Of a DNA stretch of 56,990 bases, positions 49,904 through 56,990 are shown in pieces. A program made the translations under genes and the position numbers. The DNA comes from an uncultured Prevotella sp. (lineage in GTDB: Bacteria > Bacteroidota > Bacteroidia > Bacteroidales > Bacteroidaceae). The DNA lies in NCBI GenBank assembly GCA_944319935.1, contig CALUFM010000012.1:1-56990 (forward strand), given 5' to 3'. The notes under the pieces were generated by a model, which made no database searches, was not told the origin of the DNA, and saw only the letters and a program-made list of their open reading frames with translations. The number at the start of each line of letters is the position of its first letter. The stretch's first letter is position 1.

Positions 49904-52483
49904 ATGAAGCAGTTACAGACTATTTTGCTCTGCTTACTGTTCCCATTGGCCGTGTGCGCATCGGCTTGGGACGACGCAAAGTACAAACAAATCGAACAAA
50001 GCATCAGGATGCCTGAATTTGCCGACCGCACTTTCGACATACGGAAATATGGCGCGTCGCTTAAAGCCACTCCGGCGCAAAACCAGAAGGCTATAAACAA
50101 GGCCATAGAGGCATGCTCGAAGGCGGGCGGCGGCCGCGTGGTGATACCTGAAGGAACGTGGAAGACTGGGGCGTTGAGGCTCAGAAGCCATGTCAACCTT
50201 GTGATAGAGAAGGGCGCGACGCTGTTCTTCCACTTTGACCGCGCGCTGTATCCCTTGGTGGAGACCCGCTGGGAGGGGCTTGACTGCATAAACTACTCTC
50301 CGCTGATTTACGCCTACAAGGAGACTGACATAGCCATAACCGGCGAAGGTACCATCGACGGCAACGGCTCAGACGAGACGTGGTGGCTGATGAGCGGCAA
50401 GACGCCCAAGAGCCGCGACATCGTGGTTGAGGAGAAGCAGCAGAACCCTGGCGGTCGCGCCGACCTGCTGAAGATGGCCGAGGACGGTGTGCCACTCGAA
50501 AAGCGCGTGTTCGGCCCGAAGAAGGGTTTGCGCCCGCAGATGGTAAACTTCAACCATTGCGACGGCATACTGATTGAGGGCGTAACTATGGTGCGCTCTC
50601 CGTTCTGGGTTATGCACCCGTCGCTCAGCAAGAACATAACCGTAAGAAACGTCACCGTACACAACGACGGCCCTAACGGCGACGGCTGCGACCCGGAGTC
50701 GTGCGAGAACGTGCTGATAGAAGGCTGCGTGTTTGACACCGGCGATGACTGCATCGCCATAAAGAGCGGACGCAACGAGGACGGACGCGAGGGCGGCAAG
50801 GGACGCTACACCGGCATACCGAGCAAGAACATCATCGTGCGCAACTGCGTGATGAAGGACGGCCACGGCGGCGTAGTCATCGGCTCTGAAATCTCAGGCG
50901 GATGCAACAACGTGTTCGTGGAGAACTGTAAGATGGACAGCCCAAACCTCGACCGCATACTGCGCATAAAGACCAACTCGTGCCGCGGCGGAGTCATCGA
51001 AGACATCTACATGCGCAACGTCGAGGTAGGCCAGTGCGCCGAAGCGGTGTTGAAAATCAATCTTGACTATGACCCGAAAGAGGTGGGTAAGCGCGGATTC
51101 TATCCCATCGTGCGCAACGTCTACATGGAGAACGTAACCTGCCAGAAGAGCAAGTACGGCGTAATGGTTGTGGCTTTCGACGACCGCACCAACGTTTACA
51201 ACATCAACGTGAAGGACTGCAAGTTCGACGGCGTGTATGAGAAGCCGGTTTACATCACAGGCAAGACCAAGGACATGAATTATGACAACCTGTTCATCAA
51301 CGGTTCGCTCATACTCAGCCAGTTCCCTTACAAGAATTACAGCGAGTGGCTTACCCATTCGGAAATGCAGCGCATACCCGACCCCTGCTATCTTGATTTC
51401 ACGAAAAGGCCGAAGTGGGGTTACGTTGTCGGCATCGAGCAAGAAGCTATGCTTGACACTTATCTCGCGTACAAAGACGAAAGCATAATAAACTATCTCA
51501 AGCAATATCCGGCCAAGATGATTGACGAAAAGGGGAACATCACGGGCTACAAATATGAAGATTTCAATCTTGACAACACCCGTCCCGGCCGTTACATCCT
51601 GCGCATGAACATGCTTTACCCTGAGAAAAAGCTCGACAAGGCTGTGAGGACAATCTTCAAGCAGCTTGAGAAGCAGCCTCGGACAAAGGACGGCGTGTGG
51701 TGGCACAAGGCCATTTACGCCCACCAGGTATGGCTTGACGGCGTTTATATGGGGCATCCTTTCTATACAATGGCCGCCCCGATACTCAAGGGTGAGAAGA
51801 AAGCGAAGAAGTATTACGACGACACTTTCGAGCAGATTTCAAAGACATACAAGCGCACTTATGACGAAAAGACTGGCTTGTGGAAGCATGCTTGGGATGA
51901 AACGCAGAAGATGTTCTGGGCAAACCCTGAGACGGGATTGTCAAAGCATACTTGGGCGCGCGCCCAAGGTTGGTTCGCAATGGCCATACTTGAGGTGCTT
52001 GACGCACTGCCGCAGGACTATGAGAACCGCGGCGAGCTTATCAATATGCTCAACAACGTGATGAAGGCCACCGTGAAATACCAAGACAAGAAGACTGGCG
52101 TGTGGTATGACGTGATGGATGTCAACGACTCACGCAACTATCTTGAGGCCACGGCTTCGTCTATGTTCGCTTACGTTTTGTTGAAAGGCGCGCGCCTTGG
52201 TTACTTTGGTGACGACATGAAGCAGGCCGGAGTGAAGGCTTACAAGGGAATTCTTGATGAGTTTGTGAAGGTGAATGCCGACAAGACACTTTCTCTCACA
52301 CGCTGTTGTTCGGTTTCAGGTCTTGGCCCTGACGATGCTAAAGGCCGCCGCCGTGACGGCTCGTTCGAGTATTACATCAGCGAACCCATCCGTGACAACG
52401 ACGGCAAGGGCGTAGGTCCGTTCATCTGGGCTTCGCTTGAGATGGAAAAGTTGGGTTACGACGTGGCAAAGTTGAACATGTAA
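49904..52483 (+). CDS. GH28 polygalacturonase fused to GH105 unsaturated-uronyl hydrolase
   Basis: 859 residues with a signal peptide (about 1-20). GH28 part (about 40-480): right-handed beta-helix with Asn258/Asp260 (NGDGCD), Asp281-Asp282 (GDDCIAIKSG), His321 (GHGG) and Arg354/Lys356 (RIK), all four GH28 catalytic blocks. GH105 part (about 500-859): AHQVWLDGVYMGHPFY, HAWDE, and WARAQGWFAMAILEVLD. The first domain cuts homogalacturonan or rhamnogalacturonan, and the second removes the unsaturated uronic acid left by a lyase. Joining both in one chain pairs well with the PL1 lyase gene next to it. Two tandem promoters precede it. Confidence 0.9.
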   Translation: MKQLQTILLCLLFPLAVCASAWDDAKYKQIEQSIRMPEFADRTFDIRKYGASLKATPAQNQKAINKAIEACSKAGGGRVVIPEGTWKTGALRLRSHVNLVIEKGATLFFHFDRALYPLVETRWEGLDCINYSPLIYAYKETDIAITGEGTIDGNGSDETWWLMSGKTPKSRDIVVEEKQQNPGGRADLLKMAEDGVPLEKRVFGPKKGLRPQMVNFNHCDGILIEGVTMVRSPFWVMHPSLSKNITVRNVTVHNDGPNGDGCDPESCENVLIEGCVFDTGDDCIAIKSGRNEDGREGGKGRYTGIPSKNIIVRNCVMKDGHGGVVIGSEISGGCNNVFVENCKMDSPNLDRILRIKTNSCRGGVIEDIYMRNVEVGQCAEAVLKINLDYDPKEVGKRGFYPIVRNVYMENVTCQKSKYGVMVVAFDDRTNVYNINVKDCKFDGVYEKPVYITGKTKDMNYDNLFINGSLILSQFPYKNYSEWLTHSEMQRIPDPCYLDFTKRPKWGYVVGIEQEAMLDTYLAYKDESIINYLKQYPAKMIDEKGNITGYKYEDFNLDNTRPGRYILRMNMLYPEKKLDKAVRTIFKQLEKQPRTKDGVWWHKAIYAHQVWLDGVYMGHPFYTMAAPILKGEKKAKKYYDDTFEQISKTYKRTYDEKTGLWKHAWDETQKMFWANPETGLSKHTWARAQGWFAMAILEVLDALPQDYENRGELINMLNNVMKATVKYQDKKTGVWYDVMDVNDSRNYLEATASSMFAYVLLKGARLGYFGDDMKQAGVKAYKGILDEFVKVNADKTLSLTRCCSVSGLGPDDAKGRRRDGSFEYYISEPIRDNDGKGVGPFIWASLEMEKLGYDVAKLNM

Positions 52484-52555
52484 TTTTGCTTTCTCTGGAA
52501 AAACAAAGGCTTTACGCCTGTAATGTGTTGACTGTTAAAACTTGTATGAATTGTT

Positions 52556-52588
52556 ATTTCGGCGGAAATACATTCCGCCGAAATTTTA
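52556..52588 (+). terminator. Hairpin between the pectinase and lyase genes
   Basis: ATTTCGGCGGAA (52556-52567) pairs perfectly with TTCCGCCGAAAT (52573-52584) around 5 bases. TTTAT follows. It lies only 26 bases before the next ATG, so it is either a terminator with partial read-through or part of the 5' end of the lyase message. Confidence 0.7.
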
Positions 52589-52613
52589 TAATTAAATTAA
52601 TCACATAAAACAA

Positions 52614-54389
52614 ATGAAAAAGATTTTTTTAATCGCAGCCGCTGTCATAAGTTCAGCCGCTGCTTTTGCGCAGCAGGACGCTCCCGCGTTTCCTGGAGCT
52701 GAAGGTCATGGCCGTTATGTTACAGGCGGACGTGGCGGAGTAATCAGGCATGTCACTAACCTGAATGACGATGGGCCTGGTTCATTGCGTCAGGCCGTCA
52801 AGGGGAATAGTGCGAAAATCGTAGTTTTCGATGTTTCAGGAGTCATCGCCTTGCGTTCTGACCTGAAGATAGGCAACAATACCACTGTAGCCGGACAGAC
52901 TGCGCCTTACCCTGGCATAACGTTGCGTTACAGGACGGTGCGTCCTGACGCAGACAATGTGATTGTACGCTTCATCCGTGTGCGCCGCGGTCAGGAGAAA
53001 GACGTGAACGACGGGGCAGATGCTATATGGACGAGAGAGAACACAGGCATGATATTCGACCACTGTTCGTTCAGTTGGAGCATTGACGAAGTAGCGTCGT
53101 TCTATGACAACAACAACTTTACAATGCAGTGGTGTACAATAGCCGAGAGCCTGAACAATGCCGGACACGACAAAGGCGCGCATGGCTATGGAGGCATTTG
53201 GGGAGGAAAGCTTGCAAGCTTCCACCACAACCTGATAGCCCATGTGTCAAACCGAGTGCCGCGTTTCAACGGCGCGCGTTACGAGTGGGGCGGCTATACG
53301 GGCAACCAACTGTACGATGAATACAACTGGGCGAACTCTGTCCAGTCGGAAAACGTTGACTTCCGCAACTGCGTCATGTACAACTGGGGCAACAGCAACG
53401 GCTGTTATGGAGGCCCCGGCGGCGGACAAATCAACATCGTCAACAACTATTACAAGGGCGGTCCTGCCACTCCTGACAGCAAAGCTCAGCGCGTTACGCA
53501 GATTTCTGTAGCGTCAGACGACAACTCTGAAGACCATCCAAACACCTTCGGCATGACAAGCCGTTATTACATAAATGGCAATACGACCGAAACGCACAGC
53601 GGCAAGATAACCGAAAACAGGGATTGGGCCGGTGTTGATTATGACAAGGGGACGTTCAACATTGACGGCGAAGAATGGAGCTTGGACACGAAAAACCTTT
53701 ACGGAGACGCCGTTGAGCATCGAAACAACTCTGAAGGCAATGCTTGCGTAAGGATAAAGATGGACGGGCAAGCACCTGCTGGCGAGGTCACCACGCATAC
53801 GGCGGCAAACGCTTTCGACAAGGTCATGGAGTATTGCGGGGCTTCGCTTTACCGTGACGATGTTGACGAACGTTACATGGACGAAGCAAGTAAGGGCTAT
53901 GCGACATACACCGGTTCAGTTACAGGTATAGAGGGCTTGATTGACGTTGTGGCCGACGTTGACGGATACACTGAAGAGAACTTCCCCTCAGAGTCTCGTC
54001 CTGACGGCTTTGATACCGACCAAGACGGTATGCCCGATTACTGGGAGAAGGCAAACGGACTTGACCCCAACGACGCTTCTGACGCCAGCCTTTACACCCT
54101 TGACGCTTCAAAGAAGTGGTACACCAATGTTGAGGTTTACATCAATTCGCTTGTCGAGCAGATTGTAAAAGCCCAGAACGCCGACGCCATCACTGCCGTT
54201 GACGAGTATTATCCCGCATGTGTGCCGGCCACTGGCATTGAGAACGCACCCGCTGTTTCGTCGGAAGTTGAGAAAATCGAATACTTTACGCTAGGCGGTG
54301 CCAAGGTGTCTGAGCCTGTCAAGGGCATAAGCATCCGCAAGATAACCTATACTGACGGAAAGGTCAAGGCGGACAAGATTATCAAGTAA
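52614..54389 (+). CDS. Secreted pectate lyase (PL1 family)
   Basis: 591 residues with a signal peptide (to about 19). The beta-helix lyase part (about 23-330) includes FPGAEGHGRYVTGGRGG near the start, AIWTRENTGMIFDHCSFSW and a RVPRFNGARYEWGG loop, the PL1 signature region. A short calcium-binding-like loop DTDQDGMPD (467-475) with DYWEKANGLDPND follows, as in many Bacteroidetes lyases. The tail ends with FTLGGAKVSEPVKGISI, similar to C-terminal sorting or anchoring tails of Prevotella secreted proteins. It would cleave pectin backbone for the preceding GH28-GH105 enzyme to finish. Confidence 0.88.
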   Translation: MKKIFLIAAAVISSAAAFAQQDAPAFPGAEGHGRYVTGGRGGVIRHVTNLNDDGPGSLRQAVKGNSAKIVVFDVSGVIALRSDLKIGNNTTVAGQTAPYPGITLRYRTVRPDADNVIVRFIRVRRGQEKDVNDGADAIWTRENTGMIFDHCSFSWSIDEVASFYDNNNFTMQWCTIAESLNNAGHDKGAHGYGGIWGGKLASFHHNLIAHVSNRVPRFNGARYEWGGYTGNQLYDEYNWANSVQSENVDFRNCVMYNWGNSNGCYGGPGGGQINIVNNYYKGGPATPDSKAQRVTQISVASDDNSEDHPNTFGMTSRYYINGNTTETHSGKITENRDWAGVDYDKGTFNIDGEEWSLDTKNLYGDAVEHRNNSEGNACVRIKMDGQAPAGEVTTHTAANAFDKVMEYCGASLYRDDVDERYMDEASKGYATYTGSVTGIEGLIDVVADVDGYTEENFPSESRPDGFDTDQDGMPDYWEKANGLDPNDASDASLYTLDASKKWYTNVEVYINSLVEQIVKAQNADAITAVDEYYPACVPATGIENAPAVSSEVEKIEYFTLGGAKVSEPVKGISIRKITYTDGKVKADKIIK

Positions 54390-54415
54390 ATGTTGATTGA
54401 CAAGTTGTAAAAACG

Positions 54416-54455
54416 AAACTCCCCGGCATCCTTTGATGTCGGGGAGTTTTATTGT
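54416..54455. terminator. Terminator between converging pectate lyase and OB-repeat genes
   Basis: AAACTCCCCGGCATC (54416-54430) pairs with 54435-54449, with one G-T wobble and a CTTT loop. T's follow on the plus strand and A/T-rich DNA lies on the other side. Confidence 0.85.
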
Positions 54456-54502
54456 CATGTGAAAAGACCCGTGTCTTTTCTTTCTGTGCTTGTTCTGTTC
54501 AA

Positions 54503-56530
54503 TTACTTGTTGACGAACTTCTTGCCGTTCTGGATGACGATGCCCTTTGTGTCTTTGCTTACGCGCTGTCCGGCAAGGTTGTAAACCGGTGCGTTCTCGT
54601 CAAGCTCTTCTGCCTCAACCTTATTGATGCCTGAAGGTATGTTCTTTTCGATGTTGAGCAGGAACACTTCATTGGTGGTCTCGTTGAACGTGCCAAGGAT
54701 GCCCGTGATGTCATATTTCTCGTTGTCGGCTGGCAGCTCGATGCCTAATTTGAACTTGTCATACAGCATCACCATGCTTTCGTTTTCGTCAACGGCGAAG
54801 TAGTCAGTGAAGTCGCCAGTTTGTTCAGATGTCACGGTCACGTTCTTTACTGTAACGAGGTCACACAGGTACTTGTCTGTCAGCAGGTCGGCCACGTCGG
54901 TTATCTCAACAGGCTGAGCTTCTGCGCCTTCGGTTATTGTCAGTCCGTCAGCGTTGGTAGCGTCGGCCTTGACAAGCTCGGGCAGGCCCTTGTACGGGCT
55001 GTACTTGAATACAGCTACGCCGTTGATTACATCGTTCACTTTCAGCTCAAGACCAGTGTTGTAGAGGTCGATTGCGCCTGAAGCGTCACGCACGAAATAC
55101 TCAGTGTTTGTGTATTCGCCTGACTGGTAAGAGTTTACATATACCACCTGGGCGTCTTTCAGTGTCAGTGCCACCAGTGCGCCAGCCTCTTGTGCCTTTA
55201 CGGCTGCGATGTTCTCACATGCGACAGGCTCGTTTACCACAGGCTCGTCGTCCGGTTCGGTCTTGCCGTTGAGCGAATGGATTTCGCTGTTTGTGATTTC
55301 GTATTTTCCGCCGTGGTTTTCAAGCGTGCCGTAGACGATTACCTCGTCGCCGTATTTCAACTGGTCTTCAGAAGTGAACTTCTCTCCGTCAAAGTATTTG
55401 CCGCGGAACACCTGCAACTGTCCCTCTATGTCGTCAACGTCGTTGATGTAGTAAGTGGCGTTGCCGAATTGGGCTGAAATTTCGTCAATTTGCGTAACGA
55501 GACCTTTCACGTAGACCTTGGTCTCCAGGCCTTCGCCGGCTGCGATAAGTTCGTTGGCCTTGGCTACGGTGTAAGCCGTCTCGGGAGTGTTTGAGATGTC
55601 AACGCTCGGAGCTTCAGGTTCGGTCTTTCCGTTGAGAGAGTAGATGCTGCTGCCTTGCGCCACTTGGTGTTCGCCGTTGTAAACAGAGAGCTGTCCGTAG
55701 ATGACAACCTCGTCGCCTACCTTCAACTGGTCTTCAGAAGTGAACTTATCTCCATCAAAATAGTTGCCGCGGAACACCATCAGTTGTCCATCCGTGTTGC
55801 CCTTTGTGTCGTTGATGTAGTAAGTGGCGTTGCCGTATTGGGCTGAAACTTCATCAATCTGCGTTATCACGCCCTTGATGTAGACGCTTGTGGCAAGCCC
55901 CTCACCTGCGTCTGTCAGCTCGTGTGCTTTGGCTACGCTGTAGGCTGTCTCGGGAGTGTTTGAAATGTCAACAATCACAGGTGCATCGCCTTCTTTGTAG
56001 TAAGCAACCTTTGATACCTGTATGATACCGTTGTCGCTTGTCTGTTGGCAGTCGAACTCCACTTTGTAATAGCAATTGGCCGTAGGCTTTGTTACGGTGA
56101 ACGTCATTTCGCCAGCCTCTTTGTTTGGAGCCTCTACGGTTTCGATTACGTTAGAGAAAGAAGCGTCAGACGCTACGACAAGTTTGATTGAGTTAACTTT
56201 GTCAGGAGTTGAGAACTTGTCGATTGTTACGACAACGCTTGAAATTGGCTGGTCTATTGCAAAATCAGTGGCTATTGACGCAACGGTAGCGTCAGTTTTC
56301 CATCCACATCTGATGTATGTCCAGTTCTTCCAATTGTTGTTGTTGAAGCTTGTGATTGTCCATGAGTCGCCGCCAATCTTGGCTGTCCATGTTTTGTTGT
56401 ATGCGCTTATGCTGTTGTTCTCACTGTCATCGTCAGGGAACGTCAACACCTTGTAAGGCTCAGCCGCGAAGATTGTTCCGCAGAACAACATCAGCAGGCT
56501 TGCCAATGATAAACGTAAAAAATTCTTCAT
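54503..56530 (-). CDS. Secreted protein with two tandem OB-like domains and a C-terminal tail
   Basis: 675 residues. Signal peptide (to about 22, ending FAA), then a first domain (about 25-180) of beta-sandwich type. Two near-identical domains follow (187-305 and 310-426), starting VDISNTPETAY and containing YYIND and FTSEDQLK, resembling OB-fold domains. A further OB-like, DUF5689-type part comes next (about 435-625). The end NAPVYNLAGQRVSKDTKGI (647-665) and FVNK is a sorting or anchoring tail common in Prevotella secreted proteins. Function unknown. It faces the pectin genes and shares their terminator. I start at ATG 56530; the upstream extension has no signal peptide. Confidence 0.82.
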   Translation of the reverse strand: MKNFLRLSLASLLMLFCGTIFAAEPYKVLTFPDDDSENNSISAYNKTWTAKIGGDSWTITSFNNNNWKNWTYIRCGWKTDATVASIATDFAIDQPISSVVVTIDKFSTPDKVNSIKLVVASDASFSNVIETVEAPNKEAGEMTFTVTKPTANCYYKVEFDCQQTSDNGIIQVSKVAYYKEGDAPVIVDISNTPETAYSVAKAHELTDAGEGLATSVYIKGVITQIDEVSAQYGNATYYINDTKGNTDGQLMVFRGNYFDGDKFTSEDQLKVGDEVVIYGQLSVYNGEHQVAQGSSIYSLNGKTEPEAPSVDISNTPETAYTVAKANELIAAGEGLETKVYVKGLVTQIDEISAQFGNATYYINDVDDIEGQLQVFRGKYFDGEKFTSEDQLKYGDEVIVYGTLENHGGKYEITNSEIHSLNGKTEPDDEPVVNEPVACENIAAVKAQEAGALVALTLKDAQVVYVNSYQSGEYTNTEYFVRDASGAIDLYNTGLELKVNDVINGVAVFKYSPYKGLPELVKADATNADGLTITEGAEAQPVEITDVADLLTDKYLCDLVTVKNVTVTSEQTGDFTDYFAVDENESMVMLYDKFKLGIELPADNEKYDITGILGTFNETTNEVFLLNIEKNIPSGINKVEAEELDENAPVYNLAGQRVSKDTKGIVIQNGKKFVNK
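55253..55972 (-). repeat. Internal duplication of an OB-like domain
   Basis: 55616-55972 and 55253-55603 (residues 187-305 and 310-426) encode two copies of about 118 residues in the same order, most of them identical over long stretches. The DNA copies remain similar, for example CGTCGCC...TTCAACTGGTCTTCAGAAGTGAACTT in both. The similarity suggests a fairly recent tandem duplication. Confidence 0.85.
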
Positions 56531-56572
56531 AATAGTAAGTTTTAAATTAATAATTGTGTTACTTTGATTATG

Positions 56573-56602
56573 CAAATATAGCGGTTTATTATTAATGGCA
56601 AA
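56573..56602 (-). promoter_or_regulatory. Promoter of the OB-repeat protein gene
   Basis: On the minus strand TTTG (56602-56599), 18 bases, TATATTTG (56580-56573), followed by C. It lies 43 bases before the ATG at 56530. Confidence 0.6.
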
Positions 56603-56695
56603 ATGTTTTCGCGTTAAAATTCGGTTAAGATGTGGTAATGAACAATAAAAAGGAAACATCGGACAAGATGCTCACCACCTTATATTATTTACGGG

Positions 56696-56805
56696 GCGGT
56701 TTTCCGATATGCGGCAAAACGCACTCCCAAAGGCGGCCTATTGCACGGTGAAAGGCCACCTTTCGCAGCGTAAGACATGGCCTTTCCGCAACACGCTGTG
56801 TGCCA
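56696..56805. repeat. GGCC palindrome cluster 8
   Basis: GGCAAAACGC, AAAGGCGGCCTATTGC, GTGAAAGGCCACCTTTCGC and ACATGGCCTTTCCGC. It is the last cluster of the family. Beyond it (56806-56990) I see no gene, promoter or RNA. Confidence 0.6.
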
Positions 56806-56990
56806 GCGGTTTACCCGCCTTGCGCTTTCAGCCCCGTTCGTCGGCCGTCAGTCGCCGTAGGAAAGTGTTTGCCGCTTACCTGTAAACACCCTGCTGACGG
56901 TTCATCCGCAAACCCTTTGGATGGCAACAATGCGTAGCAGGGCGTCGAAGACGTCCAACGTTGCTTAGCCGCATGTGGAGTGAAGCGGAA

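Overview
The window is from a member of the Bacteroidota, most likely a Prevotella-like member of the Bacteroidales. Three things point there. Many genes are preceded by the Bacteroidetes promoter (TTTG, about 20 bases, TAnnTTTG), and Shine-Dalgarno sites are largely absent. Several families are nearly restricted to the phylum: DUF4199, DUF6452, DUF6048, DUF5686, DUF2023, DHHW. The secreted proteins are of a matching kind: a GH28-GH105 pectinase, a PL1 lyase, and a C-terminal LAGQRVSK-type tail. I see no insertion sequence, prophage, rRNA operon or CRISPR array, so this reads as ordinary chromosome with a few accessory patches.

Layout. 1-165 (minus): the end of a stable-RNA unit, an SRP RNA (ffs) directly followed by tRNA-Thr. 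530-4972: a co-directional run of DUF4199, a membrane-anchored glycosyltransferase, DUF6452 and DUF6048 envelope proteins, ApbE and a Crp/Fnr regulator. 5270-10152: M3 peptidase, dCMP deaminase, S41 protease and 5-formyl-THF cyclo-ligase. 10451-14233: a small HAD protein divergent from a PiT phosphate transporter, then a DUF2807 lipoprotein. 14534-20316: a tight cassette (nucleotidyltransferase, ATP-grasp, CDP-alcohol phosphatidyltransferase, HAD phosphatase, DUF5686 outer-membrane protein) that looks like a pathway for an unidentified lipid head group. 20414-23624: thioesterase, one-pass Ser/Thr kinase, a small regulator-like protein and an orphan Vsr endonuclease. 23719-28657 (minus): MutS2, two GNATs and MscS, with tRNA-Ser on the plus strand. 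28983-31570: DUF4186, a small secreted protein, and flavodoxin with its partner DUF2023.

31878-40503 is a dense O-acylation island: two MBOAT acyltransferases, two DHHW (AlgJ/AlgX-like) proteins and three SGNH hydrolases, with no glycosyltransferase in it. 41216-43251 is groES-groEL. 43382-43512 is a candidate small RNA. 43624-46102 carries an amino-sugar kinase fused to a RapZ C-terminal domain plus a MurU-like uridylyltransferase, together a likely cell-wall-sugar recycling module. 46247-46493 folds into a long interrupted rod and is probably 6S RNA. 46550-47714 is an A+T-rich patch of small proteins with frame breaks. 48056-49597 is guaA. 49904-54389 is a pectin-degradation pair with tandem promoters, and 54503-56530 (minus) is a secreted protein with two near-identical OB-like domains.

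Two repeat systems run through the intergenic DNA. One is a family of palindromic clusters built from AAAGGCC...TTTTGC units (at least eight clusters). The other is a set of hairpins made of short repeated words, found next to guaA, groEL and other genes. All calls come from reading the sequence; no database search was run.
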